A stretch of 63,359 nucleotides of DNA from Acidobacteriota bacterium (GCA_003225555.1 QIAM01000034.1:1-63359); one strand, 5' to 3'. Positions 51,722 to 60,435 are shown, counted from the first letter of the stretch. The notes: a model not told the origin generated them from the sequence alone. Translations and numbers: made by a program.

Positions 51722-53103
51722 TGAAGCTGACACTGGCGAAGATCGCGGAATCCATTGCGGCGGGGGGGGATTATCCGCGGGACGAGTTGGTGCAGGGCTA
51801 TTCGATTGACTCGCGCACCGTGCGCTCCGGCGAACTATTCTTTGCGGTGAAGGGCGAGCGACTGGATGGGCATGACTTTGTGGTTGCGGCACTGGAGAAA
51901 GGAGCGGCAGCGGCTGTTGTACGAAAAGATCAGTTGGAACGTTATACCGGGAGGGCGCCGTTGCTGGCCAGCGACGACACGCTGGTCGCGTTGCAGTGTT
52001 TGGCTACCGTTGTGCGAAAGCTTTGGGGCCGGCTGCTGGTCGGAGTGACGGGATCGGCGGGAAAGACTACGACCAAGGAAGCAATCGCACACGTGCTGGG
52101 TTCGCGCTTTTGCGTGCTGAAATCACAAGGCAACTTCAATAATCATTTTGGCTTACCTCTCATGCTGCTGAAGCTGGAACCGGAACACGATATGGCGGTC
52201 ATTGAGATGGGTATGTCGCACGCAGGAGAGATTCGTGCATTGGCGAAGATCGCGCAGCCGGAAGTGGGGGTGGTGACTAACGTCGCTCCGGTGCACTTGG
52301 AGTTTTTTGCGTCCCTGGCGGAGATCGCGCGGGCGAAGTACGAACTGATTGAAGCGTTGCCGCCGAATGGAACGGCGGTGATCAATGCCGACGACGAACA
52401 TGTTTCTCAGTTTGGACGCGGCTTCAGAGGACGGCTGTTGAGGTATGGGTTCAATCCAAGCGCAGATGTGCGAGCGGAAAACGTTCGGTCACGCGGGACG
52501 GCTGGTTCCGAGTTCGACGTGGTGATCGGAGCCGCACGCGAGCACGCGCAGTTGCCGCTGGTGGGAGAGCACAACATTTCGAATGCGCTCGCCGCAGTAG
52601 CCGTGGGCGTGGACCGGGGATTGAAACTGACTGACGCAGTCGCTGCGCTGGCGACGCTGGCGCCTGCGGACAAGCGCGGGCAGGTTCTCCAAGTCGGCAA
52701 CATCACGGTGATCAACGATTGCTACAATTCGAATCCGAAGGCGCTGCGGGCGATGGTTGACGCCCTGGCTGCGATGCCGGCGAAGCGCCGCATCGTGGTC
52801 GCGGGGGAGATGCTGGAACTGGGACCTGCCGGCGAGGCCATGCATCGCGACGCCGGACGGCACATCGCGGAAAAGAAAATCCATGTGCTGCTGGGTGTGC
52901 GCGGCATGGCGCAGGGGATGGTCCAAGCCGCGAGCGCAGCGGGAGGTCACGCCGAGTTCGTGGAAACGTCCGAGGATGCGGGCAAGTGGCTTGCCAACGA
53001 GGCTCGCGACGGCGATGTGGTGTTGTTGAAAGGTTCGCGAGGCGTGAAGCTGGAGAAGGCGCTGGAAGCGTGGAAGGCGCTGAGCGAAGTTTCCAGCCGG
53101 TGA
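51721..53103 (+). CDS. murF: UDP-MurNAc-tripeptide-D-alanyl-D-alanine ligase
   Basis: 460 aa. Adds D-Ala-D-Ala to complete the pentapeptide precursor. P-loop GSAGKTTTKE (about 112-121), NFNNHFGLP and VINDCYNSNPKAL are Mur ligase family motifs; DSRTVRSGELFFAVKG marks the N-terminal UDP-binding region as in MurF. Overlaps the murE stop by 1 nt, hence translationally coupled. Followed by a 172-bp gap with an inverted repeat before mraY. Confidence 0.96.
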   Translation: MKLTLAKIAESIAAGGDYPRDELVQGYSIDSRTVRSGELFFAVKGERLDGHDFVVAALEKGAAAAVVRKDQLERYTGRAPLLASDDTLVALQCLATVVRKLWGRLLVGVTGSAGKTTTKEAIAHVLGSRFCVLKSQGNFNNHFGLPLMLLKLEPEHDMAVIEMGMSHAGEIRALAKIAQPEVGVVTNVAPVHLEFFASLAEIARAKYELIEALPPNGTAVINADDEHVSQFGRGFRGRLLRYGFNPSADVRAENVRSRGTAGSEFDVVIGAAREHAQLPLVGEHNISNALAAVAVGVDRGLKLTDAVAALATLAPADKRGQVLQVGNITVINDCYNSNPKALRAMVDALAAMPAKRRIVVAGEMLELGPAGEAMHRDAGRHIAEKKIHVLLGVRGMAQGMVQAASAAGGHAEFVETSEDAGKWLANEARDGDVVLLKGSRGVKLEKALEAWKALSEVSSR

Positions 53104-53122
53104 GTTGATACGGAAAATGCTT

Positions 53123-53225
53123 CACCATGGAGGCACGGAGACACGGAGGACAAGAGGGGCGGTTCAACCGCGCCAGTTCTTGAGAAAGATTCCGGTTTTT
53201 TCTGTGATTCTGTGCCTCTGTGGTG
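53123..53225. repeat. Imperfect inverted repeat between murF and mraY
   Basis: CACCATGGAGGCACGGA (53123-53139) and its near-complement TCTGTGCCTCTGTGGTG end near 53225. The arms are about 17 bp with a few mismatches. It resembles the CACGGAGACACGG-type dispersed repeats; a related fragment (CCACGGGCCACGGAGACA) follows mraY near 54420. Confidence 0.55.
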
Positions 53226-53275
53226 GAATAAAGCTGGAGTTAGCAAAAGCAGTTCTGGGCGTGGACGGAGGCTGA

Positions 53276-54409
53276 TTGCTCTACTGGCTGTTGTTTGTGA
53301 AGCTGCAACATTACGTTCCGACGTTCCGCATCTTCCGCTACCTCACGTTCCGCACTGCCTTCGCCAGCCTCACGGCTTTATTTACTGCACTGATTGTCGG
53401 GCCTCTGGTGATCAATCGTTTGCGTGAATTCCAGATCGGGCAGTACATCCGCGAAGAAGGCCCGAAGGCTCATCAGAAAAAAGCGGGCACGCCGACCATG
53501 GGCGGGCTGCTGATCGCGATCGCCGTTGTCGTTCCCACCTTGCTTTGGGCCGATCTGAGTAACCGTTTTGTCTGGATTGCCGTATTTGCCACGTGCGCGT
53601 TTGCCGCCATCGGATTCACCGACGACTATACCAAGGTGGCTCACCGGCGAAACCTGGGCCTCACGGCTCGGGCTAAGCTAGGCCTGCAGATTGCGACCAG
53701 CATCCTGATCGCGGTGATGCTGATTGCGATGCAGACGTTTGGGATGTATTCGACCAAACTGATTGTGCCCTTCCTCAAGCAATTTCATCCGGATTTGGTT
53801 GTAGCGAGTCTGGAGCGTTATCCCCACCTGTGGCCGCTGGCATTTCTTCCGTTCATTGCGTTCGTAGCCTTTGTGATCGTGGCGTCGAGCAACGCCGTGA
53901 ATCTGACTGACGGGCTCGACGGGCTGGCCATTGGTTGCACGGTGATTGCGGCGGGGGCATTGACCGTGCTTACCTACGTCAGCGGGCACGCCACGTTCGC
54001 GACCTACCTCGAGATACCTCGCATGCCGCAGGTGGGCGAGCTGACAATCTTTTGCGGGGCCATGGTGGGGTCGGCGATCGGATTTCTCTGGTACAACGCG
54101 CACCCTGCGGAAGTGTTTATGGGCGACGTAGGATCGTTGGCGCTGGGTGGGGCGATTGGCACGGTCGCGGTGATGATCAAGCAGGAACTGCTGCTGCCGT
54201 TTATTGGCGGCGTTTTCGTGATCGAGGCGATCTCGGTGATTTTGCAAGTGGGGTCGTACAAGCTGCGCAAGAAACGGATTTTCAAGATGGCGCCGATCCA
54301 TCATCACTTCGAGTTGATGGGCTGGTCGGAGTCTAAGATCATTGTGCGCTTCTGGATTGCGTCGCTCGTGTTCGCGCTGTTCGCGCTGACGACGTTGAAG
54401 TTGCGATAA
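53276..54409 (+). CDS. mraY: Phospho-MurNAc-pentapeptide translocase
   Basis: 377 aa with about ten membrane segments. Links phospho-MurNAc-pentapeptide to undecaprenyl phosphate (lipid I). Shows IREEGPKAHQKKAGTPTMGG, AVNLTDGLDGLA (catalytic Asp), FMGDVGSLALGG and IHHHFELMGWSE. A TTG at 53276 is the start: GGAGG ends 4 nt before it and the protein then begins MLYWLL, the usual N-terminus. The dispersed inverted repeat just upstream may separate it from murF, but readthrough is plausible. Confidence 0.96.
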   Translation: MLYWLLFVKLQHYVPTFRIFRYLTFRTAFASLTALFTALIVGPLVINRLREFQIGQYIREEGPKAHQKKAGTPTMGGLLIAIAVVVPTLLWADLSNRFVWIAVFATCAFAAIGFTDDYTKVAHRRNLGLTARAKLGLQIATSILIAVMLIAMQTFGMYSTKLIVPFLKQFHPDLVVASLERYPHLWPLAFLPFIAFVAFVIVASSNAVNLTDGLDGLAIGCTVIAAGALTVLTYVSGHATFATYLEIPRMPQVGELTIFCGAMVGSAIGFLWYNAHPAEVFMGDVGSLALGGAIGTVAVMIKQELLLPFIGGVFVIEAISVILQVGSYKLRKKRIFKMAPIHHHFELMGWSESKIIVRFWIASLVFALFALTTLKLR

Positions 54410-54893
54410 GAGAGAATCCACCACGGGCCACGGAGACAGGAGAATTCGGAGCCTCACGCCTGCGGCTTCCAAAATAGTTGGTGTCGAATGGTCATCATCA
54501 GGTTCCCGAACGGTAGCGATTGGTACAAGGCCAACTGGGCATTTCGGCGACTCGCTGAAGATATTGTTGCAGGGCACCCAGACGAAAGTGATCTTAAGGT
54601 AGAGATGGAGCGTGCTGAAGTACTAGGTATCCTGCTTTTGGGATCAGATGCAAGGTGCGCCTTTGTCGAAGATGATGGAAGCTATGCGATGGGTAGCTCA
54701 GGGTACGGTGAGCGTTGAAATTCCAGGTTGGAAAACGAACGCATCCGAATGATGAGAGAGGCCAAGCTCTTCACCTTGAGTCAATGACGGAACTGCTAGA
54801 CCTAATAGACAGACAGACCGGGCGAGATCGGGGCAATCCGGGTTAGCTTGTTTTTCCCTCACGGTTCGTGACTCCCACGGTGAGATCGGTTTG
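54410..54893. other. Gap between mraY and murD with repeat debris and a doubtful small ORF
   Basis: 484 bp. It starts with a CCACGGGCCACGGAGACA fragment of a dispersed repeat, then a small ORF (54488-54718) that is only weakly supported. Beyond that I see no gene, terminator or clear promoter for murD. Confidence 0.5.
54488..54718 (+). CDS. Small ORF of doubtful status in the mur cluster
   Basis: 76 aa: MVIIRFPNGSDWYKANWAF then RRLAEDIVAGHPDESD and DARCAFVEDDGSYAMG. It has plausible composition but no Shine-Dalgarno, no domain and no recognised homologue. It does not belong to the usual dcw set; an accessory insertion or chance ORF. Confidence 0.35.
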   Translation: MVIIRFPNGSDWYKANWAFRRLAEDIVAGHPDESDLKVEMERAEVLGILLLGSDARCAFVEDDGSYAMGSSGYGER

Positions 54894-56240
54894 ATGGAAC
54901 TCAAAGACAAACGCGTGCTAGTGGTTGGCCTCGGGAAGTCCGGGGTGGCGTCGGCTCTGTTTCTGAAGGCGCACGGGGCGCGCGTAACCGTGTCGGACAC
55001 GAAGAGCGGTGACGAACTGCGAAATGAAATTCCTGTGCTGTTGGACCACGGCATCACGGTCGAGACCGGCGGGCATGGTGAGCGTACGTTTCGGGGGCAG
55101 GATCTGATTGTGGTGAGCCCCGGCGTTCCCGTGGATGCGGCGCAACTGGTGCAGGCGTGGGCGCTGGGCGAATCCGTGATTGGCGAGATCGAGTTGGCGG
55201 CACAGTTCCTGCCGGGGCCTATTGTGGCGATCACTGGATCGAATGGAAAGACCACCACGACCACTCTCACCGGCGAAATTCTGAGCGCGGGAGGGTTGCC
55301 GACGCTGGTCGGAGGAAATATCGGCACGCCAGCAATTTCGCTGGCGGAGCGGGCCAAGCCCGAGACGGTGATCGTCCTCGAGGTCTCCAGTTTTCAACTG
55401 GAGACGATTCAAACCTTCCGGCCGACGGTGGCGGTGGTGCTCAATGTCACGCCCGATCATCTCGACCGGCACCGCACGTTAAACGCCTATGTGAACGCCA
55501 AGGCGCGCATTTTTGAGAACCAGCAACCCAGGGACTTCGCCGTGCTCAACATGGATGACCCGACATGCGTGGCGATGGGGCCGCGGACGCGGGCGCAGGT
55601 GTTCTGGTTCAGCCGGCAGAAGGAAGTGGCACTGGGCGCGTGTGTGCGTGACGGAATGATCGTCTTCCGCGACGGAACCGGTGAGCGGGAGGTGTTGCCT
55701 GTAGCGGACATTCCTCTGAAAGGCTTGCACAATCTGGAAAACGTGCTGGCGGCGGTATGCGCGGGCGCCCTGATGGGATGCGCTCCCGAGAAAATCCAGC
55801 AGGCAGTGCGTGAGTTCAAGGCGGTCGAGCACCGCCTGGAATTTGTAGTGACGATCCGCGGCGTGGATTATTACAACGATTCGAAGGCCACGAACGTGGA
55901 TGCGACCATCAAGGCGCTGGAGTCGTTTCCGGCGAACATCCATCTTATTCTTGGCGGCAAGGACAAGGGCAGCGATTACACGGCGCTCAACGAACTGCTG
56001 CAAAAGAGAGCGAAGCGGGTGTACACGATCGGTGCGGCGGCGGAGAAGATCGAGTCGCAGATTAAAGGTGTTGAAGTGGTGCATGCGGAGACTTTGGAGA
56101 ACGCGCTGCGCAAGGCGAATGCGGTGGCGCAGGCGGGGGATGTGGTGCTGCTGGCTCCAGCGTGCGCGAGCTTTGATCAGTTCAAGAATTATGAGCAGCG
56201 CGGGCAGGTGTTCAAGGAGATTGTGCGGGGGCTGAGCTGA
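54894..56240 (+). CDS. murD: UDP-MurNAc-L-alanine:D-glutamate ligase
   Basis: 448 aa. Adds D-Glu to UDP-MurNAc-L-Ala. N-terminal Rossmann VVGLGKSGVASA, P-loop ITGSNGKTTTT (about 116), NVTPDHLDRH (about 188) and YNDSKATNVDA (about 325). The TTG before the ATG (54891) could also start. GGTGAG is 9 nt upstream. The DNA upstream is a 484-bp disrupted gap; downstream a split nuclease-like gene starts 20 nt after the stop. Confidence 0.96.
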   Translation: MELKDKRVLVVGLGKSGVASALFLKAHGARVTVSDTKSGDELRNEIPVLLDHGITVETGGHGERTFRGQDLIVVSPGVPVDAAQLVQAWALGESVIGEIELAAQFLPGPIVAITGSNGKTTTTTLTGEILSAGGLPTLVGGNIGTPAISLAERAKPETVIVLEVSSFQLETIQTFRPTVAVVLNVTPDHLDRHRTLNAYVNAKARIFENQQPRDFAVLNMDDPTCVAMGPRTRAQVFWFSRQKEVALGACVRDGMIVFRDGTGEREVLPVADIPLKGLHNLENVLAAVCAGALMGCAPEKIQQAVREFKAVEHRLEFVVTIRGVDYYNDSKATNVDATIKALESFPANIHLILGGKDKGSDYTALNELLQKRAKRVYTIGAAAEKIESQIKGVEVVHAETLENALRKANAVAQAGDVVLLAPACASFDQFKNYEQRGQVFKEIVRGLS

Positions 56241-56259
56241 GATGGTGACGGGGTGAGCG

Positions 56260-56835
56260 ATGAACAGGAAATACACGCTGCATGAGAGATTCCTTTTAAA
56301 AAGCCACCCGGAGTTTACAGAAAAGTGGGTTCAATATCTCATTGCTAACGACCCTTCCATCCTCAATCTCGGGGACCTGGTAATGCGGGATCGTGAACGG
56401 AAACAACCGCGTGCAGGCCGACTCGATCTGCTCTTGCAAGACCCTGAAACTAAGCGAAGATACGAGGTCGAACTGCAGCTGGGGGAGACCGATGAAGCAC
56501 ATATTATCCGGACCATCGAGTACTGGGACTTTGAACGGAAGCGCTATCCACAGTACGACCATTGCGCTGTGCTCATCGCAGAAGACATCACAAGCCGGTT
56601 TCTCAATGTTATTTCTCTGTTTCACGGGACGATCCCGCTCATCGCCATCCAAATGCAAGCCCTAAGAATGGGTGACAGCGTGACCCTGGTATTTACGAAG
56701 GTACTAGATGACCTGGACAGAGGATACATCGATGAGGACGAGGACGCGGAATCAGCGCCGACGGATCGTTGCTACTGGGAGAAACGGGGATCGAGGGCGA
56801 CAGTTGCCCTAGCTAGCGGATCAGATGCTGAATGA
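56260..56835 (+). CDS. PD-(D/E)XK nuclease-like protein, first half of a split gene
   Basis: 191 aa. AGRLDLLLQDPETKRRYEVELQLG is a PD-(D/E)XK-like core (Asp in RLDLL, Glu in YEVELQ), followed by HIIRTIEYWD and CAVLIAEDITSRF. From memory, related proteins continue with a DUF5655-like C-terminus; here the frame stops at 56835 and that part occurs in the next gene, in another frame, overlapping by 4 nt (ATGATG). GGGGTGAG lies upstream of the ATG. An accessory insertion in the mur cluster; no modification or defence partner is adjacent apart from ParDE. Function of the family is unknown to me. Confidence 0.65.
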   Translation: MNRKYTLHERFLLKSHPEFTEKWVQYLIANDPSILNLGDLVMRDRERKQPRAGRLDLLLQDPETKRRYEVELQLGETDEAHIIRTIEYWDFERKRYPQYDHCAVLIAEDITSRFLNVISLFHGTIPLIAIQMQALRMGDSVTLVFTKVLDDLDRGYIDEDEDAESAPTDRCYWEKRGSRATVALASGSDAE

Positions 56836-57215
56836 TGCCGCACTACTCGCAAACATACACGCCAAACAACCGCACACAATGCACTTCAGACCACGTGGAG
56901 TACACAGGAATTAAGAGCCTTGATCCGAACCTTGAACTGAAATACAACAAATCCTATATAGGGCTGTCGAAGGATGGTCAGCCCTACAACTCTGTCACGT
57001 TTAGACCCAAGAAGAACTTCCTGACCTTTGAGCCTAAGCTTCCAAAATCTGAGGAACTAGACAAACTAATCGAGGAGGCCGGTCTTGATACTCTGGAGTA
57101 CAACAAACGCTGGGGGTTCTATCGACTGCGGCTGACGGCCGGGGACATAGGGTCGAAGGCAGCAGTTCTGAGGCGGCTGATTAAGGACGCGTATGAAAGA
57201 CGGACCTCGCTCTGA
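56832..57215 (+). CDS. Second half of the split nuclease-like gene (DUF5655-like)
   Basis: 127 aa. The first 25 residues (HYSQTYTPNN, then CTSDHVEY) look like non-homologous filler; from LDPNLELKYNKSYIGL through FRPKKNFLTFEP and EELDKLIEEAGLDTL to FYRLRLT it reads as the C-terminal region I expect after the 56260 protein. Start overlaps the upstream stop by ATGA, so coupling could still make both pieces. About 100 nt separate the conserved parts, against about 40 nt expected, so a small insertion plus frame change is likely. Confidence 0.6.
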   Translation: MMPHYSQTYTPNNRTQCTSDHVEYTGIKSLDPNLELKYNKSYIGLSKDGQPYNSVTFRPKKNFLTFEPKLPKSEELDKLIEEAGLDTLEYNKRWGFYRLRLTAGDIGSKAAVLRRLIKDAYERRTSL

Positions 57216-57224
57216 GCCGGCTAC

Positions 57225-57253
57225 TTGACACCCGTATCTTAGCCTCTTACGCT
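57225..57253 (+). promoter_or_regulatory. Strong promoter of the ParDE pair (leaderless)
   Basis: TTGACA (57225-57230), a 17-bp spacer and TACGCT (57248-57253) form a good sigma-70 promoter. ATG follows at 57260, 6 nt after the -10, so transcription should begin at about the start codon and the message is leaderless. This is the best promoter in the window. Confidence 0.65.
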
Positions 57254-57259
57254 TGACGC

Positions 57260-57544
57260 ATGGAAGTACGTTTGACGCCCGATCAGGAAGCGTTTGTGCG
57301 GCAGGCCATCGAGTCTGGACGGCTGCACCGTCCAGAGGATGCGGTTGAGGAAGCTCTGCGGCTGTGGGAAGAGCGGGAGCGCACCCGGGCAGAGATCCTA
57401 GCCGCGGTTGATTTGGCGGAAGCTTCCCTGGCGCGCGGCGAAGGGCGCGTGATTGCAACCAAACGGGATGTCCGTGAGCTTGCCAATGACGTGAATCGGC
57501 GTGGACGCGCCCGCCTCAGAGCACGGCGAGCACCGCAACGCTGA
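57260..57544 (+). CDS. parD: ParD-family antitoxin
   Basis: 94 aa. An N-terminal ribbon-helix-helix (VRLTPDQEAFVRQAIESGR, then HRPEDAVEEALRLWEE) is the CopG/ParD DNA-binding fold. The C-terminal part is basic (RRGRARLRARR), the flexible segment that neutralises the toxin. No Shine-Dalgarno; start is 6 nt from a TACGCT -10 box. Its stop overlaps the toxin start by 1 nt (TGATG). It should bind its own promoter and repress the pair. Confidence 0.85.
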   Translation: MEVRLTPDQEAFVRQAIESGRLHRPEDAVEEALRLWEERERTRAEILAAVDLAEASLARGEGRVIATKRDVRELANDVNRRGRARLRARRAPQR

Positions 57545-57843
57545 TGGCGCTCCGAGTTGCTGCAGAGGTTGAGGCAGAGCTTGACGAGATTTGGTTCTAC
57601 GTCGCCACAGAAAGCGGCGATGCTGACGTCGCTGAACGGTTGATCAATTCGATTACCGACCACTTCTTTATCCTTTCCAAACATCCGCAACTTGGACGCC
57701 GCCGAGATCACGATCTACATCCCGGTCTAAGGAGTCTGTCAGTAGGAGGCTACGTCGTTATCTACCGCATCAAGGGGCAAGATGTGATCATTCTTCATGT
57801 TTTGCATGGCCGCGGTGACCTGAAAACGCTATTTCGTCAATAG
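57544..57843 (+). CDS. parE: ParE-family toxin
   Basis: 99 aa. The ParE/RelE fold is seen as AELDEIWFYVATESGDADVAERLI, HPQLGRRRD, GLRSLSVGGYVVIYRI and VIILHVLHGRGDL. ParE toxins bind DNA gyrase (some RelE-like relatives cleave mRNA). Coupled to parD by a 1-nt overlap. The pair sits between murD and ftsW, which would add a fitness cost to losing this part of the mur cluster. Confidence 0.87.
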   Translation: MALRVAAEVEAELDEIWFYVATESGDADVAERLINSITDHFFILSKHPQLGRRRDHDLHPGLRSLSVGGYVVIYRIKGQDVIILHVLHGRGDLKTLFRQ

Positions 57844-57890
57844 CTCTTCAGCGCCCGCCGCCTTCGATGCTCGACTCCCCGAACCAAAAC

Positions 57891-57921
57891 AATCAACAAT
57901 CAAAAATCAACAATCAACAAT
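57891..57921. repeat. Short AATCAAC-type tandem repeat upstream of ftsW
   Basis: AATCAACAATCAAAAATCAA and further AATCAACAAT words form three to four imperfect copies of a 7-8-nt unit in the 122-bp parE-ftsW gap. Confidence 0.6.
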
Positions 57922-57965
57922 TCCTTCGTCATGGCTCCGCGGCTCCATGGTGAAATGAAATTCCC

Positions 57966-59057
57966 ATGGCGAAGCGGGTGAGTGTCGATCGCTGGCTGTT
58001 TACCGTAACTATGCTGCTGGTGTTTGTGGGGCTGGTGATGGTGTTTTCGGCATCGGCGGTGATGGCGCGGGAGCGGTTTGGTTCTCCGTATGCGTTCCTG
58101 TCGAAGCAGTTGATGTGGGCGGCGGCGGGGATCGCGGCGATGGTCGTGGCGATGCGGGTGGATTACCGACGCTACAAGCATCCGGCGCTGGTGTTTTCAC
58201 TGATGGGAGTTACCACACTATTGCTGATCTCAGTGTTCTTTCTGGACCGCTCGCACAACACGCATCGCTGGATCCACTGGGGCGGATTTTCGCTGCAGCC
58301 CTCGGAACTGGCCAAGCCGGTGCTGATTTTATTCCTCGCGTATTTCCTCGAAGGCCGCGTTAAGACGATGGACGACTGGCGCAACACGCTGCTGCCGGCG
58401 GCGGTGCCGGTGCTGGTTTTCTTGGGATTGATTGTCTTGCAGCCGGATCTCGGGACGGCCATTGCTTGCGCTGGGATCGTGGCGTGCATTCTGTATGTGG
58501 CGGGGATGCGGATGCGGTATTTCGCGTATGCCTTTGGGGCGTCGCTGGTGCCGCTGTATTTTCTGATCTTTCATGTGAGCTTTCGGCGCGACCGTATTCT
58601 GGCCTTTTTGAATCCGTGGGCTGACAGGCAGGGAGCCGGATTCCACATTATCCAGTCGCTGATTGCGGTGAGCACGGGTGGCGTGACCGGAACTGGATTG
58701 ATGGAGGGGAAGCAGAAGCTGTTTTATCTGCCCGAGCCGCATACCGATTTCATTTTCGCCGTCACGGCGGAGGAGTTAGGACTGGTCGGGGCGCTGTTTG
58801 TGGTCGCGCTGTTTGCGATTTTTCTGTGGCGGGGCATGAGGGCTTCGTGGCGGATGGAAGACGTGTTCGGGAGATATCTGGCGGTTGGGATCACGAGCAT
58901 GGTGGTGTTGCAGGCGTTCATCAATATCAGCGTGGTGCTGGGAATGATGCCGACCAAGGGGATTCCGCTGCCGCTGGTGTCGTATGGCGGGTCGTCGTTG
59001 TTTGTGACGTTGGCGTGTGTGGGTGTGCTGCTGAATATCACGAAGCAGGCGGAATAG
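57966..59057 (+). CDS. ftsW: Lipid II glycosyltransferase/flippase-type division protein FtsW (SEDS)
   Basis: 363 aa with ten membrane segments. SEDS motifs: the N-terminal VFSASAVMA, WIHWGGFSLQPSELAKP (about 100), LQPDLGTA (about 158), RRDRILAFLNPW (about 210) and the C-terminal GIPLPLVSYGGSS. FtsW polymerises glycan strands at the septum with FtsI. It starts with ATG 57966 preceded by a low-complexity AATCAAC repeat and no Shine-Dalgarno. Next gene murG follows after 205 bp of repeat-containing DNA. Confidence 0.94.
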   Translation: MAKRVSVDRWLFTVTMLLVFVGLVMVFSASAVMARERFGSPYAFLSKQLMWAAAGIAAMVVAMRVDYRRYKHPALVFSLMGVTTLLLISVFFLDRSHNTHRWIHWGGFSLQPSELAKPVLILFLAYFLEGRVKTMDDWRNTLLPAAVPVLVFLGLIVLQPDLGTAIACAGIVACILYVAGMRMRYFAYAFGASLVPLYFLIFHVSFRRDRILAFLNPWADRQGAGFHIIQSLIAVSTGGVTGTGLMEGKQKLFYLPEPHTDFIFAVTAEELGLVGALFVVALFAIFLWRGMRASWRMEDVFGRYLAVGITSMVVLQAFINISVVLGMMPTKGIPLPLVSYGGSSLFVTLACVGVLLNITKQAE

Positions 59058-59120
59058 GGCTGCGGATTTCACAGGTCGGCGAGACCTGCTCGACGAACCT
59101 CCGGCGGCGTCCAGGGTATA

Positions 59121-59182
59121 GAGATCCTTCGACTCCGCAAACGCTTCGCATTCGCGAAGCGTTTTCTCCGCTCAGGATGACA
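59121..59182. repeat. Dispersed repeat, GATCCTTCG...CTCAGGATGACG family, copy 4
   Basis: Outer words GATCCTTCGACTCC and CCGCTCAGGATGACA enclose a perfect inner palindrome CGCTTCGC-ATTC-GCGAAGCG. This copy is the longest, about 62 bp. It lies between ftsW and murG. Confidence 0.65.
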
Positions 59183-59250
59183 CCTCAAAGGCGGGCGGGG
59201 GCGCTGCAAGCATAAAACTTCCAGTCAAGTGTTCTTCCCGTAGCGTGGTT

Positions 59251-59256
59251 TATAGT
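59251..59256 (+). promoter_or_regulatory. TATAGT box 6 nt upstream of murG
   Basis: TATAGT ends 6 nt before the ATG at 59263 and no ribosome-binding site is present, a second leaderless-type arrangement within the mur block. The -35 region is weak. Confidence 0.5.
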
Positions 59257-59262
59257 CACTGA

Positions 59263-60333
59263 ATGCGGGCCATTCTGGCGGGCGGCGGGACGGGTGGGCA
59301 TGTGATCCCGGCGCTGGCCATCGCCAATCAACTCAAGAAAAGTTATGGAGCCGAGGTGCTGTTCATCGGGACGGCGCGGGGGATCGAAAACCGTCTGGTG
59401 CCGGCGGCAGGCTTTCCTCTACAACTGGTGCGAGTGGGCGCGCTGAAGAATGTGAGCCTGATGACACGCGCGAAGACGGCGTTCGATTTGCCGCGGGCGG
59501 TCTGGGATGCTGGCCGGATGCTCAACGAGTTTGCTCCCGATGTGGTGATTGGAGTGGGTGGGTACGCGTCGGGTCCGGCGATGCTGGCGGCTTTGGTGAA
59601 GCATATTCCGACGCTGGCGTTTGAGCCGAATGTGGTGCCGGGATTTGCGAACCGGATGGTGGCGCGGTTTGTGTCAGGGGCGGCGGTGCACTTCGAGGAG
59701 ACGGCGAAGTATTTTCGTCACGCGGAAGTCACGGGAGTCCCAGTGCGGCAGGCCTTCTTTGAGATTACGCCGAAGCGTGGTGGGCCTCCGACTTTGCTGG
59801 TATTTGGGGGCAGCCAGGGGGCTCATGCCATTAATGAGGCGATGATCCGGTGCTTAGATGTGCTGCGGCGGGAAGCTCCGGGCATTCACATCATTCATCA
59901 GACGGGGGAGCGTGACTATAATGACGCGCTGGCGGCGTATCAGGCTTTCGGTGATTCGGCAGAGGGGTTCAAGTTCATCGAGGACATGCCGGCGGCGTTT
60001 GCGCGGGCCGATTTGGTGGTGTGCCGTTCGGGAGCAAGTACGGTGGCAGAGATTGCGGCGGCGGGTAAACCGGCGGTGTTTGTACCGTTTCCCCGGGCGG
60101 CGGACGATCATCAGACGGTAAACGCTCTGGCGCTTGAGCGGATTGGCGCGGCGGTCCTGGTGGAAGAGTCGAAGCTGGATGGGGTGTGGCTGGCGGAGAC
60201 GATTGCGACTTTGCTTGGAGATCCGGGGCGGTTGCATCGCATGGGTGAAGCGGTGCGGGGGTTGGCGCATCCGAATGCCGCGCAGGATATTGCGGCGATG
60301 GCAGCGCGGGTGGCGGGGATTGAAGAAGGCTAG
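59263..60333 (+). CDS. murG: Undecaprenyl-PP-MurNAc-pentapeptide GlcNAc transferase
   Basis: 356 aa. Converts lipid I to lipid II at the inner face of the membrane. GT28 motifs: [13 protein letters not shown] (7-19), [12 protein letters not shown] (about 95), [11 protein letters not shown] (about 187) and [13 protein letters not shown] (about 253). The start directly follows a TATAGT box. Downstream a dispersed inverted repeat precedes murC. Confidence 0.96.
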   Translation: MRAILAGGGTGGHVIPALAIANQLKKSYGAEVLFIGTARGIENRLVPAAGFPLQLVRVGALKNVSLMTRAKTAFDLPRAVWDAGRMLNEFAPDVVIGVGGYASGPAMLAALVKHIPTLAFEPNVVPGFANRMVARFVSGAAVHFEETAKYFRHAEVTGVPVRQAFFEITPKRGGPPTLLVFGGSQGAHAINEAMIRCLDVLRREAPGIHIIHQTGERDYNDALAAYQAFGDSAEGFKFIEDMPAAFARADLVVCRSGASTVAEIAAAGKPAVFVPFPRAADDHQTVNALALERIGAAVLVEESKLDGVWLAETIATLLGDPGRLHRMGEAVRGLAHPNAAQDIAAMAARVAGIEEG

Positions 60334-60337
60334 CCCT

Positions 60338-60406
60338 GGATTCGCACGGATTTTCGCGGATACTAGTTTATCCCCCTGCATATTGAGTTTTTATCCGTGT
60401 GAATCC
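60338..60406. repeat. Inverted repeat between murG and murC
   Basis: GGATTCGCACGGAT (60338-60351) faces ATCCGTGTGAATCC (60393-60406), 14-bp arms with one mismatch. A further ATCCGTG word follows at 60413. It resembles the GTGAATCCGTG-type dispersed repeats common in several phyla. Confidence 0.6.
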
Positions 60407-60435
60407 GTGTAGATCCGTGGCAAAGAAGTTGACTT

